Below, in pieces: positions 47,342-57,114 of a stretch of DNA of 64,000 nucleotides. The notes beneath the pieces were generated by a model. It ran no database searches. It was given only the letters and a program-made list of their open reading frames with translations, and was not told the DNA's origin. Within the stretch, counting starts at the first letter, position 1, and each line of letters opens with the position of its first letter. The stretch lies in NCBI GenBank assembly GCA_031550325.1, contig JAVBOR010000007.1, positions 1-64,000 on the forward strand, in the 5' to 3' direction. The stretch comes from JAVBTT01 sp031550325 (GTDB lineage Bacteria; Bacillota; Clostridia; Oscillospirales; UBA929). The translations under genes and the position numbers were made by a program.

Positions 47342-48286
47342 GTGATCGCGGAAACACGACTTCCCCTTTTTGCCGCAAGTCTGGGATCGCAGCAGATCTT
47401 CGGGCTGGTTGTGGGTGTCGCTGTCTTTATTCTGCTTATGGCCGGTTCGTATTTTGCGCTGAAGTGGCTTTCGGGGAAGGGGTTCTCCGGGGGCAAGAGC
47501 AAATATATGAAGGTGCTTGACCGCCTTGCCATGTCTAAAGAATCCTCGTTTATTTTGCTGGAGGTCGGCTCGCGCATCTTTGCCGTGGCTGTGAGCAAGG
47601 ATGGTGCCAGTGTGCTCGGCGAGCTCGACCGCGATGAGCTCGGTGCGCCACAGGCAGCCGCGCCACAGGCGGCAGCGCCGCAGACTGCCGCCGAACAGGG
47701 GCGGCAGGCCGGCTTTGGCAAACGTATGGCGCACAACCTCAAACTCAATATGGGCCTTCTGCCCAAGGGAACGCCACCGCTTGGCCCGACGCCGCCCGGC
47801 AAGGCGCCTGAGGCGGCAGTTGTTTCTCTCGCCCCAGAGCAGCCCGCGCCGGCACAGGTCGGGCCGTCCGGGGAGACGTTCCGCGATGCGCTGGCGCAGG
47901 CCAGACAGCGTCAGCAGTTCAACCCGATTTCCTCCGCTCCCAAGAGCCAAGGAACGTCGGGTCAAACTTATGTTCAGCCGTCTGCGCCGCCGACCGGCGA
48001 GGCAGCGCGTTATGACGAGATTATCAACAATATGCGGTCGCTTGGACAACTTGACGGCGCTGCGCAGCACAAGGGCTTTACAAGGCCCGAGCCTGCGCCC
48101 GCGCCTGTTCGGGCGGCCGCCGCGCCGGACGAAGCGCCGACTGGCCCGCCGCGTGCTGCGTCTATGGAACGCCCGCCGGCCGTTGAGGCCAGCGCCGATG
48201 AAAAAATGGATCAAATGTTTGACCTGATTGCCAAACGGAAGGCCCGCTTCAGCCAGACAGGCGGGCGGGGGAAGGAAGCGCCATGA
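47342..48286 (+). CDS. fliO: Flagellar biosynthetic protein FliO, long form
   Basis: 314 aa from a GTG directly after the cheY stop. One N-terminal membrane helix (IFGLVVGVAVFILLMAGSYFALKWL) precedes the FliO core SKYMKVLDRLAMSKESSFILLEVGSRIFAVAVSKDG (about residues 58-95). A ~200-residue Ala/Pro/Gln-rich tail follows, far longer than usual. FliO helps assemble the FliP ring of the export gate. It overlaps fliP by 4 bp. Confidence 0.85.
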   Translation: MIAETRLPLFAASLGSQQIFGLVVGVAVFILLMAGSYFALKWLSGKGFSGGKSKYMKVLDRLAMSKESSFILLEVGSRIFAVAVSKDGASVLGELDRDELGAPQAAAPQAAAPQTAAEQGRQAGFGKRMAHNLKLNMGLLPKGTPPLGPTPPGKAPEAAVVSLAPEQPAPAQVGPSGETFRDALAQARQRQQFNPISSAPKSQGTSGQTYVQPSAPPTGEAARYDEIINNMRSLGQLDGAAQHKGFTRPEPAPAPVRAAAAPDEAPTGPPRAASMERPPAVEASADEKMDQMFDLIAKRKARFSQTGGRGKEAP

Positions 48287-49122
48287 GTCGCAGACGCCGC
48301 CTTTGCAAAAACATTGTCGTGTTTGTGTTGTCGCTGGTGCTGCTTACGGCTGGCCTGACCTGCGTCCTCGCGGCTGCCGACGTGCAAACGCCCGATGTCG
48401 TGGCGGGGGAGGGAACTGACGCCGACGTTTTCCCGTTTAATCTTCTGACGGACTTTTTGGAAACGGCGGGAGCCGAAGGCGCGTCGACCACCATTGAGCT
48501 TGTTCTGCTTTTAACGGTTCTGACGCTGGTTCCCTCCATTTTGCTGATGATGACCTCCTTCACGCGCATCGTCATCATCTTAAGCTTCACGCGCAACGCC
48601 ATGGGAACCCAACAGACCCCGCCGAATCAGGTGATTCTGGGCCTTGCACTGTTCCTGACATACTTCACGATGTTCGGAACGCTCAGCCAGATCATGAATG
48701 AGGCGTGGAAGCCCTATAACGAGGGCGAGATCACGATTAACGAGGCGTTTGAGCGCGCGGTCGACCCGCTCAGGGACTTTATGTTTACCGAAATCCGCGC
48801 GCAGGGAAACAGTTCCGACCTGCGGGAGTTTATGATCATCGCCAAGATGGACATGCCTGAATCCTCAACAGATGAAATTCCCACGCATGTGCTGATTCCG
48901 GCGTTTATCATCAGCGAGATCAAAACCGCGTTTCGCATAGGCTTTTACATCTTCATCCCGTTTATTGTTATAGATATGGTGGTCGCGTCGGCACTGATGT
49001 CCATGGGGATGATGATGCTGCCACCGGTGATGATCAGTCTGCCGTTTAAGATCATGCTCTTCGTGCTTGTCAACGGCTGGGATCTGGTCGTCGGCTCGAT
49101 CGTGAAATCCTTTTCGCATTAG
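48283..49122 (+). CDS. fliP: Flagellar biosynthetic protein FliP
   Basis: 279 aa; export-gate core with a cleavable-type N-terminal hydrophobic segment (NIVVFVLSLVLLTAGLTCVLAAA). Family motifs are VLTLVPSILLMMTSFTRIVIILSFTRNAMGTQQTPPNQVILGLALFLT, FIISEIKTAFRIGFYIFIPFIVIDMVVASALMSMGMMMLPPV and SLPFKIMLFVLVNGWDLVVGS. Confidence 0.96.
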   Translation: MSRRRRLCKNIVVFVLSLVLLTAGLTCVLAAADVQTPDVVAGEGTDADVFPFNLLTDFLETAGAEGASTTIELVLLLTVLTLVPSILLMMTSFTRIVIILSFTRNAMGTQQTPPNQVILGLALFLTYFTMFGTLSQIMNEAWKPYNEGEITINEAFERAVDPLRDFMFTEIRAQGNSSDLREFMIIAKMDMPESSTDEIPTHVLIPAFIISEIKTAFRIGFYIFIPFIVIDMVVASALMSMGMMMLPPVMISLPFKIMLFVLVNGWDLVVGSIVKSFSH

Positions 49123-49168
49123 TATCTAAATACTTGCCGGTCAGTAGAGGAAAAGGGAGGCGTCTTGC

Positions 49169-49429
49169 TTGTCACAGGCGGATATCACGAGTATCATCAC
49201 CGACGCCATTATGACGATCCTGCTTGTCTCGCTTCCCATGCTGGGCATCGGCCTGGTGGTCGGCCTGATCATCTCCGTTCTGCAGGCGACCACGCAGATC
49301 AATGAGCAGACGATTGTGTTTGTCTCCAAAATTCTTTCGGTGTTTCTGGCGCTGATTGTCTTTGGCAGTTGGATGCTGACGCAGCTGCAGGACTTTACGC
49401 TGCGCGTGTTTAACCTGATTGCCTCATGA
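49169..49429 (+). CDS. fliQ: Flagellar biosynthetic protein FliQ
   Basis: 86 aa from a TTG start with GGGAGG 8 bp upstream. Two helices, with the signature LLVSLPMLGIGLVVGLIISVLQATTQINEQTIVFVSKI. Part of the FliPQR export gate. Its TGA overlaps the fliR ATG. Confidence 0.95.
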   Translation: MSQADITSIITDAIMTILLVSLPMLGIGLVVGLIISVLQATTQINEQTIVFVSKILSVFLALIVFGSWMLTQLQDFTLRVFNLIAS

Positions 49430-50214
49430 TAACGCCCGCCGACAACCTGCTGGGCTGGATGGCGCAGCTGCTGCTGATCCTCACAAGGGTGTCCGCCATG
49501 TTTGTGCTTACGCCAATTCTTGGGCGGGGAAGCATTCCGGCCATGGTCAAGATTGGGTTTTCTCTGCTGATGGCGTTTATGCTGATCAGTTTTTATCCGC
49601 CCCCCGAGGTTTATCCGTACCAGACCGTGCTGGCGCTTTCAATGGCCGTGCTGCTGGAACTCGTCGTGGGCTTTGTCATAGGCTTTATGACGCTTTTGTT
49701 TTTTTCCCTGGTGTACACGGCTGGGCAGGTTATCGACATGCAGATCGGGTTTACGATGGCGCAGATGTTTGACCAGACGACCAACTCGCAGATGCCGATC
49801 ACCGGAAACCTGCTCAACATCGTGATGATTCAGTGCTTCCTGGCGGCCGGCGGGCTGGGCATTTTGTTCGGCACCGTTGTGCGCACCTTTGAGGTCATCC
49901 CCATAGGCGGCGCCGTGCTGCCCCAGCTCATCGCGCCGACGGTTGTCGGATTCTTCGCCAAAAGCTTTGTGCTGTCGCTCAATGTGGCCATGCCCGTGCT
50001 GGCCTCGGCGCTTCTGGCCGAGGTCGGGCTGGGACTGATTGTGCGTACGGCGCCCCAGATGAACGTTTTTGTCGTCGGCATTCCGATCAAGGTCATTTTG
50101 GGCCTTGTGATGCTGGCCATAACGATTCCCATGTTCGTATCGGCGACCGGGCCGATTTTTGAGCGCATGTATGAAGCGATTGACGCGGTGACAGGGGTGA
50201 TGATTCCGACATGA
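49426..50214 (+). CDS. fliR: Flagellar biosynthetic protein FliR
   Basis: 262-aa membrane protein of the export gate. PILGRGSIPAMVKIGFSLLMAFML near the N-terminus and IGFTMAQMFDQTTNSQMPITGNLLNIV in the middle are typical. Overlaps both fliQ and flhB by 4 bp, so it is translationally coupled on both sides. Confidence 0.95.
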   Translation: MITPADNLLGWMAQLLLILTRVSAMFVLTPILGRGSIPAMVKIGFSLLMAFMLISFYPPPEVYPYQTVLALSMAVLLELVVGFVIGFMTLLFFSLVYTAGQVIDMQIGFTMAQMFDQTTNSQMPITGNLLNIVMIQCFLAAGGLGILFGTVVRTFEVIPIGGAVLPQLIAPTVVGFFAKSFVLSLNVAMPVLASALLAEVGLGLIVRTAPQMNVFVVGIPIKVILGLVMLAITIPMFVSATGPIFERMYEAIDAVTGVMIPT

Positions 50215-51302
50215 CGCCTGAACAATCCGGCGGAGAAAAAACCGAGAAAGCAACACCAAAAAAGCGTGAAGACGCGCGAAAGCGTGGCCAGGTGCTCAAA
50301 AGCGCCGAAGTCAATACGGCGGTGATGACCGCGGCCAACATCGCTGCGCTGTTTGTCTTTGGCGGCTCAATGATCAACGGCATGATGAATCTCATTGTGC
50401 GCTACTTCAACGACGTGGGTACGCAGCGGGGCTCGTTTACGGCGGCCGACATGAATGTGGTGGTCGGCCAGGCCGTGTGGGAACTGGTGAAGATCGTCGG
50501 GCCGCTGCTGGGGGTTGCGCTGGCGGCGGGCGTCGTTGTCAATCTCGCGCAGGTGGGCTTCCTGTTCTCCGGGGAAGGGCTGAAGCCGAAGTTCAGCAAG
50601 ATCAATCCCCTCCAGGGGATCAAGCGCCTTTTTTCGATGCGCAGTCTGGTAGAGATGCTCAAAGCCCTGCTCAAACTCACGATTGTCGGCGTGCTTGTGT
50701 ACCAGGAGTACATGAAAAACTTCGACAAGTTCCCCGGACTGCTGAACGTCTCGATTGCCGACGCTGCCAAGACCATCGTCGATATCTGCTTCGCGCTGGC
50801 GTTTAAGGCCATTCTGGCGCTGGTCGGGCTAGGGCTGGCAGACTATCTGTACCAGTGGTGGGAATACGAGAAAAACCTCAAAATGTCCAAGGAAGAGGTC
50901 AAGCAGGAGTACAAGCAGCAGGAAGGCGATCCGCTGATCAAATCCAAGCGGCGCGAGCGGCAGCGCCAGATGAGCATGATGCGCATGATGCAGGCCCTGC
51001 CCAAGGCGGACGTCGTCATCACAAACCCCACACACTACGCCATTGCGCTGCGCTACAACGAAGAGGAAAATCCCGCGCCGGTCGTGCTGGCCAAGGGGAA
51101 GGATCTCGTGGCAAAAAAGATTAAGGAAAAGGCGCGTGAGCTTGCAGTTGAAATTGTGGAAAACAAACCGGTTGCCCAGGCGCTGTTTGTTGCCTGTGAG
51201 ATTGGACAGAGTATTCCGGACGATATGTTTGCCGCCGTGGCGGAAATTCTGGCGTACGTCTACAAGCTTAAAAACCCCGATCCCATCCGCAGAAGGCGTT
51301 GA
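50211..51302 (+). CDS. flhB: Flagellar biosynthetic protein FlhB
   Basis: 363 aa. N-terminal GGEKTEKATPKKREDARKRGQVLKS, four membrane helices, then the cytoplasmic autocleavage site NPTH (residues 272-275) in VVITNPTHYAIALRY. It is the substrate-specificity switch read by FliK. Confidence 0.96.
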   Translation: MTPEQSGGEKTEKATPKKREDARKRGQVLKSAEVNTAVMTAANIAALFVFGGSMINGMMNLIVRYFNDVGTQRGSFTAADMNVVVGQAVWELVKIVGPLLGVALAAGVVVNLAQVGFLFSGEGLKPKFSKINPLQGIKRLFSMRSLVEMLKALLKLTIVGVLVYQEYMKNFDKFPGLLNVSIADAAKTIVDICFALAFKAILALVGLGLADYLYQWWEYEKNLKMSKEEVKQEYKQQEGDPLIKSKRRERQRQMSMMRMMQALPKADVVITNPTHYAIALRYNEEENPAPVVLAKGKDLVAKKIKEKARELAVEIVENKPVAQALFVACEIGQSIPDDMFAAVAEILAYVYKLKNPDPIRRRR

Positions 51303-51361
51303 CGCCGCGATGACCCTTTCGGTTGGTCAGGCGCGGCAGAACAGTGAAAGGTGGTGAGCGT

Positions 51362-53404
51362 GTGACCCTGACCAAGTACCGCGTGGGAGACATTGTCATT
51401 GCCGTCGTGGTGGTGGCCGTGGTGCTGATGCTCATCGTTTCACTCAACACGTTCATGCTGGACGTGATGATCGTCATCAACATCGCGCTGGCGGTTACCA
51501 TTCTGCTCATCACGCTGGGAACGCGCGAAGCGCTGGACTTCTCCACGTTTCCGTCGCTTCTGCTGATTCTCACGATTTTCCGCACGGCGCTCAACATCAG
51601 CTCGACGAGGCTGATTCTGGGCAACGGCGGCGACGCAGGGCACATGGTGGCCACGTTCGGCACATATGTCGCAGGCGGCGCGGGCATTGTGGTCGGCGTG
51701 ATCATCTTCCTCATTTTGATCGTCGTTCAGTTTCTCGTCATCACCAAGGGCGCAGAGCGCGTGGCCGAGGTCGCGGCGCGGTTTACGCTTGACGCGATGC
51801 CCGGTAAGCAGATGGCCATCGACGCCGATCTCAACTCGGGCGCCATTGATGAGGAAACTGCGCGCAAACGCCGCACCAACGTGTCGCGCGAGGCCGACTT
51901 TTACGGCAGCATGGACGGCGCGAGCAAGTTTGTCAAGGGAGACAACATCGTCGGCATCATTATCACGGCCATCAACATCATCGGTGGCATGATCATCGGC
52001 AGCATGACCGGCGTGTCCGACGTGGTCGGCACCTATGTGACCGCCGCCATCGGCGACGGGCTGTGCGCGCAGATTCCCGCGCTGATGATCTCGACGGCGA
52101 CCGGCATCATCGTGACCAAGGCCGCCAGCGACAACACCATGGGAACGGACGTGTCCCGCCAGCTCACGCAGCAGCCGTCGATTCTCATCGTTTCGGGCAG
52201 CGTACTGGCGATTATTTCGCTGATTCCGGGCATCCCGAAGATTGTCACCATTCCCATCGGCGCGGCGCTCATCGTGCTGGGCGTCATCATGGGAAAGTCC
52301 CACAAGAAGCAGGAAGTGATTGAAGAGGTTGAGGAGGTCGAACAGCAGGCGCAGGAGACGCGAAAACCCGAGAACGTCGTTTCGCTGCTGGAGGTTGACC
52401 CCATAGAGCTTGTGTTTGGATACGGCATCATTCCCATGGCCGAGACCTCGCAGGGCGGGGACCTGCTTGACCGGGTCGTGATGATCCGGCGGCAATGCGC
52501 GATTGAGCTGGGCATGATCGTACCGGTGATCCGGCTGCGCGACAACATCCAGTTTGCCGCCAACGAGTACAGCATCGCCATCAAGGGCAACGAGGTGGCC
52601 CATGGGGAGATTGTACTTGACCACTATCTGGCGATGAACCCCGGAGACATCTCCGAGGAGATCGACGGAATCGATACGGTTGAGCCGGCGTTCGGCCTTC
52701 CGGCCAAGTGGATTTCGGGAAAACAGCGTGAAAAGGCCGAACTCATGGGCTACACCATTGTCGATCCGCCGTCGGTGATTGCCACGCACCTGACCGAGGT
52801 TGTGCGCCGGCACGCCAACGAGCTTCTCGGCCGGCAGCAGGTGCAGGTGCTGATGGACAACCTGCGCAAGCAGCAGCCGTCGCTTGTGGATGAAATTGTA
52901 CCCAAGCAGTTTACGCTGGGAGAGGTTCAGAGAATTTTGGGCAACCTATTGCGAGAGGGCGTTTCGATTCGCGACATGGGAACCATTATCGAAACGATGG
53001 GGGATTACGGCGGCGTGACGCGCGACCCCGACATGCTCACGGAGTATGTACGCCAGGCGCTCAAACGCACGATTACGGCCAAATTTGTACCCGATCGAAA
53101 GGCTCATGTGATTACGCTTGACCCGACCGTGGAACAGACCATTCTGGACAGCATCAGGCAGGGGGAGAGCGGCTCCTACGTTTCTCTGGAGGCCGGCGAC
53201 GTGCAGAAGATCTTCAATTCGCTTCGCCGCGCGGTGGAGCGCATGAACTCCCTTGGTCTCGCGCCCATCGTACTGACCGGCCCCGTGGTGCGCTTCCACT
53301 TTAAGAAAATGACCGAGGCGCTTGCCCCGGAGCTGGTGGTTCTCTCTTACAACGAACTTGAACAAACTGTGGATATTCAGGCCGATGGGATGGTGACACT
53401 GTGA
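51362..53404 (+). CDS. flhA: Flagellar biosynthesis protein FlhA
   Basis: 680 aa from the GTG at 51362 (SD AAAGGTGGTG). Eight N-terminal membrane helices, the FHIPEP-region pattern FTLDAMPGKQMAIDADLNSGAIDEETARKRR (about residues 142-172), and a large cytosolic docking domain (about 330-680). Export nonamer that receives substrate-chaperone complexes such as FlgN-FlgK. Confidence 0.96.
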   Translation: MTLTKYRVGDIVIAVVVVAVVLMLIVSLNTFMLDVMIVINIALAVTILLITLGTREALDFSTFPSLLLILTIFRTALNISSTRLILGNGGDAGHMVATFGTYVAGGAGIVVGVIIFLILIVVQFLVITKGAERVAEVAARFTLDAMPGKQMAIDADLNSGAIDEETARKRRTNVSREADFYGSMDGASKFVKGDNIVGIIITAINIIGGMIIGSMTGVSDVVGTYVTAAIGDGLCAQIPALMISTATGIIVTKAASDNTMGTDVSRQLTQQPSILIVSGSVLAIISLIPGIPKIVTIPIGAALIVLGVIMGKSHKKQEVIEEVEEVEQQAQETRKPENVVSLLEVDPIELVFGYGIIPMAETSQGGDLLDRVVMIRRQCAIELGMIVPVIRLRDNIQFAANEYSIAIKGNEVAHGEIVLDHYLAMNPGDISEEIDGIDTVEPAFGLPAKWISGKQREKAELMGYTIVDPPSVIATHLTEVVRRHANELLGRQQVQVLMDNLRKQQPSLVDEIVPKQFTLGEVQRILGNLLREGVSIRDMGTIIETMGDYGGVTRDPDMLTEYVRQALKRTITAKFVPDRKAHVITLDPTVEQTILDSIRQGESGSYVSLEAGDVQKIFNSLRRAVERMNSLGLAPIVLTGPVVRFHFKKMTEALAPELVVLSYNELEQTVDIQADGMVTL

Positions 53405-54693
53405 ATGTAAAACGGTTTCTTGCCGAGACTGCGTCGGAGGCCATGAATCAGATCCGTGATGAGTTGGGCCGGGACGCGTTTATTCTCAATCAACGCACCA
53501 TCCGCCGAAAAGGCCTCAAGGGTTTATTTCAAAAGCCGATGATTGAGGTTGTGGCAGCCTACGAGCCCAAATCCGAACTCAAGGAAGAACGCAGGGCCGA
53601 GCCCAACCCCATGCCGTCGCTCACACCGCCTCCCAGACGGGACGAGAAGACGCTGAAGACGGTCAACCGGTCCATGGCGGGCGCGCTCTACAAGACAACT
53701 GCCGAGCCGCAGACCGTTTTTTCGCCTGAGGCCATCGTTGACGAAGAGGTTTTCCGACCGTTCACCGCCGGAGCGCCGGTGGAACGCGTTGCGCCCATCC
53801 AGCCCAGACGCGGAGAGGAAAAAATCGCGACGCTGGAGACCAAAATAGACAGTCTGACCGCGACCGTCAGCGCGCTGGCCGGGAAGATTCAGGTCTCGCG
53901 GGACGGGCGGTCTTATCAGCCCGAGGTCGAAGCCCTGCTGCTGCCGCTTTTGGAAAACGACGTGCACGAGGAGTTTGCGCACAAAGTGGCGCGCGAAGTG
54001 GCAGATATTTTGGGAAAGCAGGACGCCGACCCGACCGAGGTGATGGAGCAGATCCTCAAGCAGTATATTGGGGAACCTGCGCCGGTTCGGCTCAAGCGGT
54101 TTAAGCGCACGGTGGTCATGCTCGTGGGCGCCACCGGCGTGGGCAAGACGACGACGCTGGCCAAGCTGGCTGCGATTTATCAGCTCAACCATCACGCCAA
54201 GGTGGGGATCATCGCCACCGACACGTACCGCATCGCGGCGGTTGACCAGCTGAAGACGTACGCCGAGATCCTCGAGATCCCGCTTTCGATCGTCTATTCG
54301 CCGTCCGAGGTCGCCGAGGCGCTGCAGGAGCATGAGGACAAGGACATCGTGCTCATCGACACGGCAGGCAAAAGCCCCAAGGATCCCACGCACGTTGAGG
54401 AGATCACCGAACTGATCAAATACTCCGACTGCGACGAGGTGCATCTGGTGCTGTCGGCCACCACGAGCTTTGCAGGCCTTTTGGGCATCATCCAGACCTA
54501 CAGCTTTTTGCGGGACTATAAGATTTTGTTTACCAAAATGGACGAGAACCCGACATGGGGGATGCTGCTGAACACCAAGTTTCTCACTGAAAAACCCATT
54601 TCCTATGTGGCGGCCGGCCAGAACGTGCCCGACGACATAGAGGTCATGGACGCGCGCAAAATCATATCCAGATTGATAGGGCGGGAATTATGA
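53401..54693 (+). CDS. flhF: Flagellar biosynthesis GTPase FlhF
   Basis: 430 aa, GTG start overlapping the flhA stop. SRP-type GTPase: the N-terminal B domain starts MNVKRFLAETASEAMNQIRDELG. The NG domain has VGATGVGKTTTLAKLAA (about residues 241-257), ATDTYRIAAVDQLKTYAEI and LIDTAGKSPKD. It fixes number and place of flagella together with FlhG. Confidence 0.95.
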   Translation: MNVKRFLAETASEAMNQIRDELGRDAFILNQRTIRRKGLKGLFQKPMIEVVAAYEPKSELKEERRAEPNPMPSLTPPPRRDEKTLKTVNRSMAGALYKTTAEPQTVFSPEAIVDEEVFRPFTAGAPVERVAPIQPRRGEEKIATLETKIDSLTATVSALAGKIQVSRDGRSYQPEVEALLLPLLENDVHEEFAHKVAREVADILGKQDADPTEVMEQILKQYIGEPAPVRLKRFKRTVVMLVGATGVGKTTTLAKLAAIYQLNHHAKVGIIATDTYRIAAVDQLKTYAEILEIPLSIVYSPSEVAEALQEHEDKDIVLIDTAGKSPKDPTHVEEITELIKYSDCDEVHLVLSATTSFAGLLGIIQTYSFLRDYKILFTKMDENPTWGMLLNTKFLTEKPISYVAAGQNVPDDIEVMDARKIISRLIGREL

Positions 54694-55577
54694 ACGATCA
54701 GGCCAGTGCCTTGCGACAAATTGTGCACAACCTCAAGCAGCAACGCTCCCGCCCGGCCGGCGAGGGGGCGCGCGTGGTGTGCGTCACAAGCGGAAAGGGC
54801 GGCGTGGGCAAGACAAGCCTGACCGTCAATCTGGCGATCTCTCTGGTGAAAAAGGGCCTGCGCGTACTTGTCATCGACGCCGACTTCGGCCTGGCCAACG
54901 TCGACGTGATGATGGGGATCAACCCTCCATATGACCTTTCGCATGTCATCAATCTGAAAAAAGACCTCAAGGACATCATCACCGACGCGCCCGGCGGGGT
55001 TCGCGTTGTATCGGGCGGGTCGGGGGTGTATGAACTTTTAAATTTATCCCAAACACAGCTTGCCAATGTGGTCAATCATCTGTTATCATTAGATGACATA
55101 GCCGATGTGATCATTTTCGACACGGGCGCGGGCATCAGCAGCAGCGTGCTGCGCATGGTCACTGCCTCGAGCGAGGCCATCGTGGTGGCCACGCCCGAGC
55201 CCACCGCCATCATGGACGCCTACGCGCTTGTCAAGACCGTGGTGTCTTCCGACTCCGAGGCGCGCATCCGGCTGGTGATCAACAGAGCGGAATCCGCAGC
55301 CGAGGGCGAGGAGACGCTGGCCAAGTTCGCCGCGGTGGTGAGGCTCTATTTGAAGGTGGAGATCGAGGAACTGGGGTATGTTCTTTCCGACCCGGCGGTC
55401 GCCAAGGCCGTGCGGCTGCAAAACCCCTTCATGCTGAGCTTTCCCAAGTCGGCGGCTGCAAAGAGCATGGAAAACATCGCGTGGAAGTTTATGAACCTGG
55501 AGCAGGAAAACAGCGAACGCAAGGGACTCGGCGGTTTTTTGGCCGGGTTTATGAGAAAAAACGCAAAGGAGCGGTAA
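54690..55577 (+). CDS. flhG: MinD/ParA-like ATPase FlhG (YlxH)
   Basis: 295 aa. Deviant Walker A in VTSGKGGVGKTSLTVNLAISL (about residues 30-50), IDADFGLANVDVMMG, and a C-terminal membrane-targeting-type helix. N-terminal DQASALRQIV is the FlhF-activating peptide seen in this family. Overlaps flhF by 4 bp. Confidence 0.95.
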   Translation: MNDQASALRQIVHNLKQQRSRPAGEGARVVCVTSGKGGVGKTSLTVNLAISLVKKGLRVLVIDADFGLANVDVMMGINPPYDLSHVINLKKDLKDIITDAPGGVRVVSGGSGVYELLNLSQTQLANVVNHLLSLDDIADVIIFDTGAGISSSVLRMVTASSEAIVVATPEPTAIMDAYALVKTVVSSDSEARIRLVINRAESAAEGEETLAKFAAVVRLYLKVEIEELGYVLSDPAVAKAVRLQNPFMLSFPKSAAAKSMENIAWKFMNLEQENSERKGLGGFLAGFMRKNAKER

Positions 55578-55579
55578 AT

Positions 55580-56287
55580 ATGGATTATGATCTGTCCCTG
55601 GGCGAACGCCTGGACGTTCTGATCGGCGAACGCCGTTGCATCAGCAACGTGCAGGAGATCACCCGCGAGGGGACCCTGATCATTTCCGCCCCGACGTTTC
55701 GCAGCGTCACTGTCCCCATCCGCGAAGGCGAACTGGTCAATGTGGTTTATTTCCGTCAGTCCGGCATGTTTTCCTTTGTGGCAGCCTTGCTCCGGCGCTT
55801 TGTCAGCGGAGAGCTGGAGTTTTGTGAAATTGAAATTAAAAGTCCCATCAGCAAGTATCAACGGAGGGACTTTGTCCGGTTTGAAACGGTGATCCCCGTC
55901 AAGGTCAGCGTGCTGGCGGACGCGGACGTTTTGGCCAAGATGTCCATCGAGGAGACGCTGAAGGTCATCTTTGACCGCCGGTACATGGGGCTTCCCCGGC
56001 CGAATGAGTCCGAGGCTGACGAGTGTCTGTCGCTTGACATCAGCGGCGGCGGCATCCGGTTCGCCTCCAAAGAGCCTTATGAAAAGAACACGCTGCTGGA
56101 GTGCACGCTGGAGTTTCAGAAGGACGACAGCATGACGGTGGATGTTCTGGTGGTCAGGTCAGAGCAGCCGCTTAAAGGCGAACCGCACCGCATTGGCGCG
56201 CAGTATGTCAACATTGAGGAGCGCCTGAGACGGCGCATTATCAAATATATATTCGAGGAGCAGGTCAAGGAGCGGCAAAAGCTCTAA
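55580..56287 (+). CDS. PilZ-domain c-di-GMP receptor (YcgR-type)
   Basis: 235 aa from the ATG at 55580 (SD AAGGAG), 2 bp after flhG. An N-terminal YcgR-like flagellar-brake barrel (about residues 5-90) is followed by PilZ, with KYQRRDFVRF (the RxxxR motif, about 91-100) and LDISGGGIRFAS (the D-x-S-x-x-G motif, about 151-162). Cyclic di-GMP binding would slow the motor. It occupies the position of the che genes in B. subtilis. Confidence 0.92.
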   Translation: MDYDLSLGERLDVLIGERRCISNVQEITREGTLIISAPTFRSVTVPIREGELVNVVYFRQSGMFSFVAALLRRFVSGELEFCEIEIKSPISKYQRRDFVRFETVIPVKVSVLADADVLAKMSIEETLKVIFDRRYMGLPRPNESEADECLSLDISGGGIRFASKEPYEKNTLLECTLEFQKDDSMTVDVLVVRSEQPLKGEPHRIGAQYVNIEERLRRRIIKYIFEEQVKERQKL

Positions 56288-56331
56288 GGCAGGACGCTCT
56301 TGGAACCTGCCGCCTGGGAAGGAGAAGACAC

Positions 56332-57084
56332 ATGTCCGACCAATCGGACAAGCTGGCCAGACTTTGGAAAGATTTTTCCGAGACGAAGAATCTGGAGCTG
56401 CGCAACCAGCTTGTGATGCAGTATGTTGCCCTTGTCAAGGCCATTGTGCTGCGCATGCTGCCCACCTACCGCAAACACGTCGACTTTGACGATCTGATGA
56501 GTTGCGGATTGCTGGGCCTGATGGATGCCATTGACAAATTTGACTTGAAGAAGGAGGTTAAGTTTGAAACTTATGCGTCGCTGAGGATCAAGGGCGAAAT
56601 CGTCGACCAGATCCGCAAACAGGATTGGGCGCCGATCAGTCTTCGGCAAAAAATCAAGCGCATTGAAGAGGGAATTGAATCTCTGGAGGGAAAACTGGGA
56701 CGCAGTCCGACCGAGCAGGAGTTGGCGGCCTATGTGTCGATGAATGTGGAGGACGTCAAGCGCACGCTGGACGAGTCGCATACCTTCAACGTTGTTTGTC
56801 TGGACGAAATTCTTGTCGACCGCATGGGCGGGGAAGAACTCGTGCCCGGCAGCGGCGAGGGCCCTGAAGAGAGTTTGGAAAAAAAGGAACTGCGCGAAAT
56901 TCTGAGCCAGTCGATCGACAGCCTGCCTGAGAAAGAGCGCATGGTCGTGTCCCTTTATTATCACGATGAGCTGACCTTGAAGGAAATCGGCGCTGTGCTC
57001 GGGGTATCCGAGTCGCGCATCAGTCAAATCCACGCAAAGGCCATTATGTCGTTGCGCCTGCGCATGAAGAGCGTGATCGGATAA
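56332..57084 (+). CDS. sigD: Flagellar sigma factor SigD/FliA
   Basis: 250-aa FliA/WhiG-type sigma factor. Region 2 has YRKHVDFDDLMSCGLLGLMDAIDKFDLKKEVKFETYASLRIKGEIVDQIRKQDW; region 3 LGRSPTEQELAAYVSM; region 4 LPEKERMVVSLYYHDELTLKEIGAVLGVSESRISQIHAKAI. It should read the TYAA-N15/16-NACGATAT promoters listed here and is held by FlgM. Confidence 0.95.
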   Translation: MSDQSDKLARLWKDFSETKNLELRNQLVMQYVALVKAIVLRMLPTYRKHVDFDDLMSCGLLGLMDAIDKFDLKKEVKFETYASLRIKGEIVDQIRKQDWAPISLRQKIKRIEEGIESLEGKLGRSPTEQELAAYVSMNVEDVKRTLDESHTFNVVCLDEILVDRMGGEELVPGSGEGPEESLEKKELREILSQSIDSLPEKERMVVSLYYHDELTLKEIGAVLGVSESRISQIHAKAIMSLRLRMKSVIG

Positions 57085-57114
57085 AAGGCGCTGCGCGAGC
57101 GGGAGGGAACCTTT

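Noticed and set aside
51440..52813. 457-aa open frame antisense to flhA
   Set aside because: His/Asp/Arg-rich shadow inside a conserved export gene.
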